NCBI RefSeq assembly: GCF_014698305.1
Contig: NZ_JACJST010000023.1
Coordinates: 1-64,000 of the forward strand
Reading direction: 5' to 3'
DNA: 64,000 nt
Origin: Anabaena lutea FACHB-196
Lineage (GTDB): Bacteria; Cyanobacteriota; Cyanobacteriia; Cyanobacteriales; Nostocaceae
Under the pieces are notes generated by a model. That model did no database searches and was not told the origin of the DNA. It worked only from the letters and a program-made list of their open reading frames with translations. Shown piece by piece: positions 1-8,139 of the stretch. Each line of letters begins with the position of its first letter. Position 1 is the first letter of the stretch. The translations under genes were made by a program, and so were the position numbers.

Positions 1-213
1 CTTTTGCTGTCATGTCAAGTAAAATTTTTCTCTGCTTCCTGCTGCTTATCTTGTTTCTTTTGTCAAGTTCATACTATACCAAATTAGATGAGCTTACCCT
101 GGTATAAATATTAAAATTGCAAAACTTTGACGGACAAGATGCCCGTCCCACACGAGTTTTATTTTAAATAATTCAGGGGTTAAAGCAGACAGCTTCTATA
201 AGCTACAAATATG

Positions 214-258
214 TTAAACGGGGTCTAAATCTCCATTACGAATTACGAATTACGAATT
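214..258. repeat. ATTACGA-type short tandem repeat array
   Basis: About three tandem copies of a unit reading attacgaatt lie between 235 and 258, next to the 3' end of pgeF. Just before them is the string cggggtctaaatctccattac. A close variant of that string precedes a similar array at about 37645-37695, so the array seems to travel with a fixed flank. The rest of 1-256 is AT-rich, and I see no gene in it. Confidence 0.8.
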
Positions 259-1036
259 ATTTACTTGCGCTGACAATTCCTGACCATTGCACCTTTTTCT
301 CTTTCTCTCGACGATAAGAAAAGAAATGCTCAGGAGTTTGGTATGTACAATAAGGTGCGATCGCAATTTGTTCTCCACTAATTCCTAATTGCTCCAACTG
401 CAAAGCATTCACCCGACGCACATCTAAACGCACCTTTCCTGGTTCTGTATCTGCAAATAAAGGTGAATCAGGTAAATCGTGTAAAGCAGTAATAATTTTT
501 TGTGGATCATTGTGTGGTATAATAGTGTTTCCAATTTCAGCAGCAACTTCCACTGAAACTTGGTAAACTTCGCCAGCGATAGCAGGCCCCATCGCAATTC
601 GCAAATCTTCTAATTTGCTACCTTGGGATTGCATTCTCTGAATGGCTTGGGGAACAATTTTCGCTGCTGTACCCCGCCAACCAGCGTGCAAAGCTGCCAC
701 CTGTCCGATTTTCACATCCCCAATCAACACGGGTGTACAATCGGCAGAAGCTACCCAAACAGCTTGTAAAGGTTGCTCACTGATTAAACCATCTGCCAAA
801 GCCAAGTTATTTTCACTCGTACTTAACTGGATATCAACTTCTTGGGGAGTCAGCACAGTATTGCCATGTACTTGTTGCAAACGATAAGCTAAAGCCTGTG
901 GTTGCAGCACTTTTGTTAACTCATGTGGCGGACGAGGCCAAAACTGCTGTGTAAAGAAACCGTGAGGCCAAGATTCTAAAAGATTACAAGTCAGGTAGGG
1001 TAGACCTTCCCAATTGTGCCAGTGCCAAGTGTGCAT
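257..1036 (-). CDS. pgeF: Peptidoglycan editing factor / polyphenol oxidase family (YfiH, laccase domain)
   Basis: A 259-residue protein with the length and motifs of the YfiH/PgeF family, cytosolic metal-binding proteins that keep wrongly built muropeptide precursors (L-Ser in place of L-Ala) out of peptidoglycan. Several members also show polyphenol oxidase or purine nucleoside activity. The metal ligands are visible as His57 in QVHG, Cys100 in SADC and His117 in ALHAGWRG, which is the family's HCH set. The C-terminal motif ending in FFSYRREK is also typical. The gene stands alone, divergent from birA with about 77 bp between the starts. The family call is firm; the cellular substrate in this organism is inferred. 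Confidence 0.9.
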   Translation of the reverse strand: MHTWHWHNWEGLPYLTCNLLESWPHGFFTQQFWPRPPHELTKVLQPQALAYRLQQVHGNTVLTPQEVDIQLSTSENNLALADGLISEQPLQAVWVASADCTPVLIGDVKIGQVAALHAGWRGTAAKIVPQAIQRMQSQGSKLEDLRIAMGPAIAGEVYQVSVEVAAEIGNTIIPHNDPQKIITALHDLPDSPLFADTEPGKVRLDVRRVNALQLEQLGISGEQIAIAPYCTYQTPEHFFSYRREKEKKVQWSGIVSASK

Positions 1037-1113
1037 CTTTAACCAAACCTAAACAAAAAATTTAAAACCGCCAATCAATGCTAACGTGAACAACTGGATT
1101 TAGGGGAACCGCT

Positions 1114-1926
1114 GTGGAACTTGATCAGCAACTTGTGGTAAATGCTCTGAAATCAGAGCGTGAGTATACAGATTTACCATATTCTCTACATATTTTTGAC
1201 AGCCTATCCTCAACTAATCAAACTGCGTGGGACTTGCTCAACCAAGGAGCAAAACCAGGATGTGTAGTTATTGCAACTCAACAAACTGCTGGTAGAGGAC
1301 AATGGGGTCGTCAGTGGGTATCTCCTAGTGGCGGACTATATCTGTCGGTTGGCATTTCTCCTAAACTAATAGCGGCGGATGCTTATCAGCTAACTTTAGC
1401 CAGTGCTTGGGGAATTGCCGCCCAGTTGCGAAAGTGTGGCGTAAGTGTAGGCATAAAATGGCCGAATGATTTAGTATTGGATGGTCGCAAACTAGGCGGC
1501 ATTTTGACGGAAACCAAAGTCCACAAAGAACAAATCACCCAAGCTGTAATTGGTGTTGGTATTAACTGGTCTAACCCAGTACCCCAAACCGGCATCAACT
1601 TAGAATTGTGGCAAAAGTTCCAAAACTTGCGACCAATTTCTTGTTTGGAAATGCTAACCTCAACAGTGTTGCTAGGAATAGAATCCGGTCTAGAGTGCTT
1701 GAGTAACGAAGGAATAGGCATACTATTATCTCGTTATCTTGATTTACTAACAAACATGGGTGATCAGGTGTATGTGAATAATCTTTTAGGCACTGTAGTT
1801 GGGGTGACACCTCAAGGAAATCTCCGTTTAAGAATGGCTGCATATGATACTCAGGAACTCATAACACCAGAAATTTCCGTCGAACCCGGTACAATCAGTT
1901 TAGGTTACTGTAAATCTTCTGTTTAA
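1114..1926 (+). CDS. birA: Biotin--[acetyl-CoA-carboxylase] ligase
   Basis: A 270-residue biotin protein ligase that activates biotin with ATP and attaches it to the biotin carboxyl carrier protein of acetyl-CoA carboxylase. The biotin/AMP-binding signature GRGQWGR is at residues 60-66 and KWPNDL at 115-120, followed by KLGGIL. A small C-terminal SH3-like domain follows (about 215-265). There is no N-terminal helix-turn-helix, so this is the monofunctional enzyme and not the repressor type. The start is a GTG at 1114, a few bases after a GGGGAA ribosome site. It is divergent from pgeF. Confidence 0.93.
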   Translation: MELDQQLVVNALKSEREYTDLPYSLHIFDSLSSTNQTAWDLLNQGAKPGCVVIATQQTAGRGQWGRQWVSPSGGLYLSVGISPKLIAADAYQLTLASAWGIAAQLRKCGVSVGIKWPNDLVLDGRKLGGILTETKVHKEQITQAVIGVGINWSNPVPQTGINLELWQKFQNLRPISCLEMLTSTVLLGIESGLECLSNEGIGILLSRYLDLLTNMGDQVYVNNLLGTVVGVTPQGNLRLRMAAYDTQELITPEISVEPGTISLGYCKSSV

Positions 1927-2018
1927 CTTTTTAGGTTTGTTAAAAATTCCGCTCTTTGGGCAAGACAAACCACTGACATCATCTCTTTAAACTTAATTAC
2001 ACACAACTGAGAGAACAA

Positions 2019-3692
2019 ATGACTCAGCGCCATAAATCTGCCCATAACCGCTTGCATAATTTGCAAACAGAAGGTTTAAAAAAGAAACGCTTTGCATCCA
2101 CATTACCAGCCCAAAGTCTCTGCTGGTTGAGCAGCATTAGTCTCATTGGTGGTGGCTTTGTGTCTGCTCAAATGGAAACATCGGTAGATAACATTGTTCC
2201 TACTAATGAGAATTCCCAGCCCGCAGTAGTTGCAGAGCCTGTAAAAAAAGCTACTAATGAGCAGGAAGCAGTGCGATCGCCCTCGGCATCATCCTCCACG
2301 CAATCGCAGCCCAATTTTGTTGAACGTCGCGCTAGACTCAGGAAAAAACTCAACCGAGAAAAAGTTTCCCAATCAAAACAACCAGTCATTATCTCTCAAC
2401 CTAAAGTAGAGAATTCTGAACCTGCGCCTACTGTCAGAGTCTCCAAACCCAAAGTAGAGAATTCTGAACCTGCGCCTACTGTCAGAATCTCCAAACCCAA
2501 AGTAGAAAACGCACAGGCAGAAAAACCGCAAAATACTGCTAATTCAGCACCTGAGAAAGCCGTAGAATTTGTTAAACCAGCAAATAACTCCAACGGAACT
2601 GCTAGTACCAGCGCGAGGAAAACTCAGGATTACAATAACACCCTTATTGACCCCACGAATTACAACAATACTGCTACGACTAACTATGAAGCACCCAGTT
2701 CTGTAATAGTCACAGAACGCGCTGGTGGCTGTCGAGCAGTTTTCTCAGAACGAGAAATTGCTCGTGGTGCTTGCGGTAAAAAAGCAATTGACAATCCTCG
2801 TGTAGCTGATTCTCCCAGTAAATCAGCACCAACTTGGCTCAGAAAAAGTGAAACCGCTAGTTTAGAACAAGCGCCTATAGTCCGGCCAACAGCTACTGAA
2901 TCCAGCCCAAAACCCCAGAGTGTAGTTCGGACTGTTGCTAGTGCTGTAAATAATAATAGAAGTTGGAGTAATTCCAACATTGGTCGTAGCAGTCATACAA
3001 AGACTGCATATCGTTCCAATCGGTTTATCCCTCAACCCAGCGAATTCGCCACTACAAGCGTGAGTGCTACTCCCATTGCACCTAGTTTTGGTAGTTTACC
3101 CGCACCAATGGCAGAAGGTAACATTGCACCTCGCCCTAGCAATGTGTCTTATGAGTTCTCGCTGGCATCAGTCTTACCACAAATTCCTTATAGTGGTGCA
3201 GTTGCTTATGGTGGTGGTATGGGTAACGCCACCTTTAGAGGAACAGGAATGATGTACCCCTTGTCTTTCGCCGCGCCGATTACTTCTATGTTTGGCTGGC
3301 GGATTCATCCCATAACAGGGAATAGACGTTTTCACGCTGGTACAGACATAGGTGCGCCCACAGGAACACCAATTTTGGCAGCGGCTAAAGGTCAAATCGA
3401 AACTGCTGACTGGTTGGGTGGTTATGGTTTAGCAGTAGTTATTAATCATAGTTCTGCTCAACAAACTCTTTACGGTCATATGTCAGAAATCTTTGTTCGC
3501 CCCGGTCAGTGGGTAGAACCAGGTAGTGTGATTGGCCGGGTTGGTAGCACGGGAAATTCAACAGGGCCTCACCTGCACTTTGAAGTCCGCCACCTAACAG
3601 CAAACGGTTGGGTTGCAGTTGACCCAGGTGTACAATTACAAGCTGGACTCAGCAACTTGGCGCAAAGCACAAGGACAGCGCCGGCGCAGTAA
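2019..3692 (+). CDS. M23-family peptidase (LytM domain) with long disordered linker
   Basis: A 557-residue envelope protein. The N terminus is basic, followed by a hydrophobic segment around residues 33-50 that looks like a signal or anchor. Then comes a low-complexity linker of about 350 residues rich in Ser, Pro, Asn and Thr. The C-terminal domain (about 420-535) is a LytM/M23 zinc metallopeptidase, with the ligand motif HAGTD and the second motif HLHFEVR. Such enzymes cut peptide cross-links in peptidoglycan during growth or division, or activate amidases. The linker holds a 48-nt tandem repeat (2403-2498 plus a partial third copy) encoding KVENSEPAPTVRxSKP. It is a single-gene unit. Confidence 0.88.
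   Translation: MTQRHKSAHNRLHNLQTEGLKKKRFASTLPAQSLCWLSSISLIGGGFVSAQMETSVDNIVPTNENSQPAVVAEPVKKATNEQEAVRSPSASSSTQSQPNFVERRARLRKKLNREKVSQSKQPVIISQPKVENSEPAPTVRVSKPKVENSEPAPTVRISKPKVENAQAEKPQNTANSAPEKAVEFVKPANNSNGTASTSARKTQDYNNTLIDPTNYNNTATTNYEAPSSVIVTERAGGCRAVFSEREIARGACGKKAIDNPRVADSPSKSAPTWLRKSETASLEQAPIVRPTATESSPKPQSVVRTVASAVNNNRSWSNSNIGRSSHTKTAYRSNRFIPQPSEFATTSVSATPIAPSFGSLPAPMAEGNIAPRPSNVSYEFSLASVLPQIPYSGAVAYGGGMGNATFRGTGMMYPLSFAAPITSMFGWRIHPITGNRRFHAGTDIGAPTGTPILAAAKGQIETADWLGGYGLAVVINHSSAQQTLYGHMSEIFVRPGQWVEPGSVIGRVGSTGNSTGPHLHFEVRHLTANGWVAVDPGVQLQAGLSNLAQSTRTAPAQ
2403..2518 (+). repeat. 48-bp in-frame tandem repeat inside the M23 peptidase gene
   Basis: Two complete copies (starting at 2403 and 2451) and a partial third (from 2499) of a 48-bp unit encode a 16-residue repeat in the linker. 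The copies are nearly identical at the DNA level, which suggests recent slippage and likely length differences between strains. Confidence 0.9.
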
Positions 3693-3693
3693 G

Positions 3694-3853
3694 GTGATGG
3701 GGAGAGGGGAGACGCGGTGACGGTGGGACGCGGGGACGCGGTGATGGGGAAGACGCGGTGATGGTGGGACGCGGGGACGCGGAGAAAATTAAGAATTACC
3801 TGTCACCTGTCACCTGCCTCCTGCCCCCTACCTCCTGCCTCCTGCACCCTGCC
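3694..3853. repeat. Two degenerate short-repeat arrays (GACGCGG-type and CCTGCCT-type)
   Basis: The gap between the M23 gene and riboflavin synthase contains a G-rich array built on gacgcgg/gatgggg units (about 3700-3783) and a C-rich array of decayed heptamers such as cctgcct and cacctgt (about 3797-3853). These are typical intergenic short tandem repeats of heterocystous cyanobacteria. No gene is visible in them. Confidence 0.8.
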
Positions 3854-3858
3854 TCAGT

Positions 3859-4536
3859 TTACAAATACCCGTGTTCTGTTAAAAATGCGGGTGTAATTAC
3901 ATCTAAACCAAGCTCATCTGTATCTTTATTAGGTTGATTGCCAGGATATAGGAATTTTTCGACGTATTTGCCGAGAATGTCTCCTTCAAGATTCACCCAA
4001 CTACCAGGAACTAAATAGTTGAGATTAGTTTCAGCATAAGTAACGGGAATCACTGCTACAGTAAACACAGAGTTTTCTGGTTGATATGTGGCTACGGTTA
4101 GGCTAATTCCATTGACAGCGATGCTACCTTTGGGGACAATATATCGAGCGATCGCATCCGATGCCACAAAAGTCATTTCCCAAGAAGTCCTAGTCTGTTC
4201 TGCTGAAAGTAATTTCCCCATTCCGTCTACATGACCCATGACAAAATGACCGCCTACTTTGCCACCAACTCGCAGTGATGTTTCTAAGTTGACATATCTT
4301 TCTTGGGTTTCCTCTTTACCTAAAGTCGTGCGACGCAGGGTTTCTGGTGAAGCAGTGGCAATAAACCCATCTTTTAAAATTTCTTCTACTGTGAGACATA
4401 CTCCATCTACAGCTACACTGTCCCCATAGGTCAAATCCTGCATAATTGTCTCAGACTGGCTAACGAAACTAATCTGCCAAGAATCTTTCCCTAAGGGTTT
4501 GATAGTACCCAAGCCTTGAATTAATCCTGTAAACAC
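3859..4536 (-). CDS. ribE: Riboflavin synthase, alpha chain
   Basis: A 225-residue enzyme that turns two 6,7-dimethyl-8-ribityllumazine molecules into riboflavin and a pyrimidinedione that is recycled. It starts with the hallmark MFTGLIQGLG and shows the family's internal duplication: two lumazine-binding barrels of about 95 residues (about 1-97 and 98-195). Each carries a G(D/S)xxxV(N/D)G(V/I)xLTV motif (GDSVAVDGVCLTV and GSIAVNGISLTV). The C-terminal helix for trimer contact is present. No FMN riboswitch could be recognised upstream, and no other riboflavin gene is adjacent. Confidence 0.95.
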   Translation of the reverse strand: MFTGLIQGLGTIKPLGKDSWQISFVSQSETIMQDLTYGDSVAVDGVCLTVEEILKDGFIATASPETLRRTTLGKEETQERYVNLETSLRVGGKVGGHFVMGHVDGMGKLLSAEQTRTSWEMTFVASDAIARYIVPKGSIAVNGISLTVATYQPENSVFTVAVIPVTYAETNLNYLVPGSWVNLEGDILGKYVEKFLYPGNQPNKDTDELGLDVITPAFLTEHGYL

Positions 4537-4760
4537 GGTTTTTTAGCAAACTAACTCTATTTATTGTTTAATTTTGGCTGAAATTTACTGTTAATTCAAA
4601 AATCAATGTGAAACGTTTTAATATAATTTTCTGACTTTTTCTGCAAGAGGTCTATTAACACATTATGGCGATTCCCAACCTGAGATACAACAACAAAGAA
4701 TTAACCGCAAATAAAAGACGATTTAGACACCCGTAGGATAGTTTATCGAAGAGTACGCAG

Positions 4761-5006
4761 ATGGACACAGATAAATTTGTACGTCAGCAGGTTAGAAAAG
4801 GCTATAACATCAATCTCAAGGCATACTTGAGTAAGAAAATTATTGTTTCGGTAAAGCAATTTGATTTACTCTGGCATTCACCACAAGTTCGGAGTTTAAT
4901 AGAAGCAATTATAGAGAAGAAAAGCCCTATGTTTACTTCTGTCCCAGAAAAACCCAGCCAAGGGTATTATTTACAACTTAGTACTCAAGCAATTAAAGGA
5001 TTGTAG
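4761..5006 (+). CDS. Small protein of unknown function upstream of the DUF151 gene
   Basis: An 81-residue reading frame ending 11 bp before the DUF151 nuclease gene on the same strand, so the two may be cotranscribed. I do not recognise the family. It is basic in its first half and has no signal peptide or membrane segment. The first codons (cagatggacacagataaa) resemble a common intergenic repeat of these genomes, so the start may be wrong or repeat-derived. A later start is possible. Whether it is translated is uncertain. Confidence 0.5.
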   Translation: MDTDKFVRQQVRKGYNINLKAYLSKKIIVSVKQFDLLWHSPQVRSLIEAIIEKKSPMFTSVPEKPSQGYYLQLSTQAIKGL

Positions 5007-5017
5007 AGGGTTAGCCA

Positions 5018-5515
5018 ATGATTGAAATGAGAGTCGCTGGTATAGCATTAGATGCCATAACCCGCAGCCCAATTGTACTTCTAAAAGATGGCTCAGATCG
5101 TCGGGCTTTACCAATTTATATCGGTCAAGAACAGGCTAGGGCAATTATGGGGGCGCTAGAACACCAAAAGCCTCCTAGACCTTTAACCCATGACTTAATT
5201 GTTAATATGTTGGAAGCATGGAATATGACTTTAGAAAAGGTCATTATTCACTCTTTGCAAAAGGATACATTTTATGCAGTTTTGATTGTTCAGCAAGGCG
5301 AGGTGAAAAAAGAAATTGATGCCCGTCCTAGCGATGCGATCGCAATTGCTCTCCGTACAAATGCACCTATTTGGGTTATGGAAGAGGTAGTCGCTGATGC
5401 TTCTATCCCAGTTGACCGAGATGCTGATGAAGCTGAACAGCAAGCTTTCCGCGAATTTGTTTCCAATCTTCGTCCTGAAGATCTGATTAAACGATTTGAT
5501 AATGGTGATAGTTAA
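5018..5515 (+). CDS. Bifunctional nuclease family protein (DUF151)
   Basis: A 165-residue protein of the DUF151 family, whose plant and mycobacterial members show DNase and RNase activity. It starts MIEMRVAGIALD and contains the conserved core LPIYIGQEQA, RPLTHDL and ARPSDAIAIALR (about 100-115) that defines the family. A short acidic tail follows (about 135-165). In cyanobacteria this is a conserved single gene of unclear physiological role. The small frame 11 bp upstream may be cotranscribed. A CAGGTGA heptamer array begins right after the stop codon. Confidence 0.88.
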   Translation: MIEMRVAGIALDAITRSPIVLLKDGSDRRALPIYIGQEQARAIMGALEHQKPPRPLTHDLIVNMLEAWNMTLEKVIIHSLQKDTFYAVLIVQQGEVKKEIDARPSDAIAIALRTNAPIWVMEEVVADASIPVDRDADEAEQQAFREFVSNLRPEDLIKRFDNGDS

Positions 5516-5547
5516 GAGGTGACAGGTGACAGGTGACAGGTGACAGG
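5514..5547. repeat. CAGGTGA heptamer array
   Basis: Four tandem copies of a gacaggt/caggtga heptamer directly follow the DUF151 stop codon. The same heptamer forms the end of grxC at about 20480-20503. Confidence 0.9.
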
Positions 5548-5706
5548 GTTAAAAGTCTGTTTCTGTTTAAGTTTTATCAGTAGTTAATGTCCTAATCACC
5601 TAGCAAGTTGCTATCAATGTAAGGGTTTAGCATTGCGCTTTACCCCTACTAATTTAATCAATTTCATGAAATATAAAATCTTCACAACATAAATCCAAAC
5701 TGATTT

Positions 5707-6837
5707 ATGCAATATCGGCGTTTTGGGAAAACTAATTTACACTTCTCTGTTTTTTCTTTGGGAACAATGCGTTATTTGGCTAACGCAGAAACTGCCCAAA
5801 AAACCATTGAAAAAGCTTTATCTTTAGGAATTAATCACATTGAAACAGCTAGAGGTTATGGTAAAAGTGAGGAGTATTTAGGTGCAGCGATAAAAGCTGG
5901 TTTGTCAGTATCCAGAAATCAACTGTATATCACTACAAAAATTGCGCCCACACCCGATGCTGACACGATGCGTCAATGTATTGATGAATCATTACAACGT
6001 TTGAACATAGATTATCTTGATTGTTTGGGTATTCATGGTTTAAATACCCCAGAACATCTAGAGTGGGTACAAGCTAAAAATGGCTGTATGCAAGCTGTAG
6101 AAGAAGCAGTAAATGATGGTAGAGTAAAACACGTTGGGTTTTCTACCCACGCTTCATTAGATATAATTTTGGCAGCAATTAATACAGATTTTTTTGAATT
6201 TATTAATTTGCATTATTATTATTTTTTCCAACGCAATGATTTAGCTATTCAAGCAGCGACAAAAAAAGATATGGGTGTTTTTATTATTTCTCCTGCTGAT
6301 AAAGGAGGAAGACTGTATACACCACCCTCAACTTTAAAAGAACTCTGTCAGCCATTTACACCTTTAGAATTAAACTATAGATTTTTGTTGAGTGATAATC
6401 GCATTACAACTTTGAGTGTAGGTGCTGCAACTCCAGAAGAATTAATTGCACCTTTAGAAATTGCTGATCATGTTGGTGAATTAACTTCAGCAGAAATTGC
6501 TGTTTTAGAAAAATTACAAAATCAGCAAAGCATGGTTTTAAATACTGATAAATGTAGTCAGTGTTATGCTTGTTTACCTTGTCCTGAAAATATCAATATT
6601 CCTGAAGTTTTAAGACTGAGAAATTTAGCAGTTGCTTACGACATGAACGATTATGGAAAATATCGTTATGGAATGTTTGAAAATGCTGGTCATTGGTTTC
6701 CAGGAATGAAGGGAAATCGTTGTACAGAATGCGGTGATTGTTTACCTAAATGTCCTGAAAATTTAGATATTCCGGCTTTGTTAGCAGATACCCATGAGAG
6801 ATTAAATGGGAAAGCTGGGAGAAGATTGTGGGGTTGA
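5707..6837 (+). CDS. Aldo/keto reductase with C-terminal 4Fe-4S domain
   Basis: A 376-residue fusion. The first 270 residues form an aldo/keto reductase barrel (start MQYRRFGKTNLHFSVFSLGT; catalytic Tyr in ARGYG, Lys in ITTKIAP, His in LGIHGLN). The usual catalytic Asp before the Tyr is Glu here (HIETARGYG). The tail carries two cysteine clusters, CSQCYACLPCPENINIP from about residue 282 and CTECGDCLPKCPENLDIP from about 339, as expected for two [4Fe-4S] clusters. The tail suggests electron exchange with ferredoxin-like partners as well as NADPH chemistry. Substrate unknown. It stands alone, with long repeat-filled DNA downstream. Confidence 0.88.
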   Translation: MQYRRFGKTNLHFSVFSLGTMRYLANAETAQKTIEKALSLGINHIETARGYGKSEEYLGAAIKAGLSVSRNQLYITTKIAPTPDADTMRQCIDESLQRLNIDYLDCLGIHGLNTPEHLEWVQAKNGCMQAVEEAVNDGRVKHVGFSTHASLDIILAAINTDFFEFINLHYYYFFQRNDLAIQAATKKDMGVFIISPADKGGRLYTPPSTLKELCQPFTPLELNYRFLLSDNRITTLSVGAATPEELIAPLEIADHVGELTSAEIAVLEKLQNQQSMVLNTDKCSQCYACLPCPENINIPEVLRLRNLAVAYDMNDYGKYRYGMFENAGHWFPGMKGNRCTECGDCLPKCPENLDIPALLADTHERLNGKAGRRLWG

Positions 6838-6850
6838 TATAGTAAGAATT

Positions 6851-7015
6851 TGTCAGAATCAGGATTTCCAGGATTTAAGGATTTTCAGGATTAAGAGATT
6901 AAATTTGTCAGAATCAGGATTTCCAGGATTTAAAGATTTTCAGGATTAAGAGATTAAATTTGTCAGAATCAGGATTTCCAGGATTTAAGGATTTTCAGGA
7001 TTAAGAGATTAAATA
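6851..7015 (+). repeat. Three direct repeats of 55 bp
   Basis: Three head-to-tail copies start at 6851, 6906 and 6961 with only one or two differences between them. The unit contains tgtcagaatcagg, ttccaggatttaagg and attttcagga. Diverged relatives of the same unit fill 29990-30425. Confidence 0.95.
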
Positions 7016-7145
7016 TTTTAATTAATACCCATGTTCTGTGAAGATGAATCAGCATAAATATGATTACATCACTTGTAAAATAAAATATTTTATTGGGAAA
7101 TACTAAATTCTGAAAATCTGCAAATTATTTTCATCATTATGCAAC

Positions 7146-7193
7146 CAAAATCCTGTTAATCCTCTAATCCTGGATATCCTGATTCTGACAATA
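7146..7193 (-). repeat. Inverted copy of the 55-bp repeat
   Basis: This stretch reads, on the other strand, ttgtcagaatcaggatatccaggatt and so on. It is an inverted and slightly diverged copy of the units at 6851-7015, about 130 bp away. Together they could form a long cruciform or stem-loop. The remaining gap up to 7412 is AT-rich and presumably holds the promoter of the three-gene unit. Confidence 0.85.
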
Positions 7194-7412
7194 AAAATAT
7201 GAGAAATTCGTTAATCAACTATTACAACATTTTTATATTCAGTGTTATGTAACTGGTAAATTTATAATTTACGTAAATTCTCTATTGCTTTTTATATCGA
7301 TAAATTGAGCTATTTATCGACAAAATCGAGAAAATAAAGAATATTTTGACTTGGGCGCAATAAAAAATACAATCATTACTATAATAATCTTAGTTATTTA
7401 ACACACATCATC

Positions 7413-8072
7413 ATGAGTCCAAAAACAAAGGAATTACAGGCGGGTTACGCTCAAACTCGCTTACTGCTTGCGTTGTGGGATTTGGGAGCAAATAAACAGG
7501 AAGTGAAAAAAGGCTTACTGACGAAGCGGATAGTGGCTAAGGGTCAGAAGATGACCGACTATAAGGGGATTTTAGAGGATTTGCAAACGCAGGGGGCTAT
7601 TACTGTTTCTAGGACTGGTTATACTCTCACGTCACCAATAGGTTTAGAAGTGTTGGGTGCGGGTTTGCGTAGTGAAGAGTTTAAGTTTGAGGGGACTATT
7701 GTTGGTACTTGGGCTGCTAATGCGTTGTTGCGGTGGATAGGTCTGATTGATGTTGTGGTTGCTGCGCCGGTTGCGTCAGGTAATGGGGTAATTGGTTCTT
7801 ATGAGGAGTTTAAGTCTGTCGCATTGGATGTTTATGACAAGTTAAACAAGGATTACAGCCTAGATGATTTAGTACCTATCTATCGCATTAGAAGAGAAAT
7901 AGGTGAACAAGTTAGTCGTGAAAAATTCAATAAATGGCTGTTAGAAATGCAGGAGAAAGATATTTTACAACTGCAAGGTGGAAGTTTACCAGACAATGAC
8001 CCAGTAAAACTAGAAGATTCAGTAATTACTGAAGTCAGTGGGTTACGTTGCTATGCCAAGCGTTTAAATTAG
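7413..8072 (+). CDS. Winged-helix-like protein, first gene of a three-gene ATPase/nuclease unit
   Basis: A 219-residue protein I cannot assign to a named family. Residues about 12-75 look like a winged helix: a helical stretch (TRLLLALWDLG), a helix pair ending GILEDLQTQGAI, and a beta-hairpin wing TVSRTGYTLTSPIG. A second similar module seems to lie at about 150-200 (LVPIYRIRREIGE, SREKFNKWLLEMQEKDILQLQGG). Two winged helices suggest DNA binding or a structural partner of the ATPase encoded 67 bp downstream on the same strand. Base composition of the first 300 bp is richer in G than that of the following genes. Role inferred from context only. Confidence 0.7.
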   Translation: MSPKTKELQAGYAQTRLLLALWDLGANKQEVKKGLLTKRIVAKGQKMTDYKGILEDLQTQGAITVSRTGYTLTSPIGLEVLGAGLRSEEFKFEGTIVGTWAANALLRWIGLIDVVVAAPVASGNGVIGSYEEFKSVALDVYDKLNKDYSLDDLVPIYRIRREIGEQVSREKFNKWLLEMQEKDILQLQGGSLPDNDPVKLEDSVITEVSGLRCYAKRLN

Positions 8073-8139
8073 TTTACTAATTTTCGTAATTTTTCTACTT
8101 TTCAACTAGCTCTCATACATAACTACTGCAAAGAAATCC

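Noticed and set aside
2396-2980. Minus-strand frames inside the M23 peptidase gene
   Set aside because: They are shadows of the repetitive linker coding sequence, with no independent support.
6851-7015. 55-bp repeats considered as CRISPR or as an origin iteron set
   Set aside because: Units adjoin with no spacers, and no replication initiator or cas gene is near; the same family occurs elsewhere between genes.
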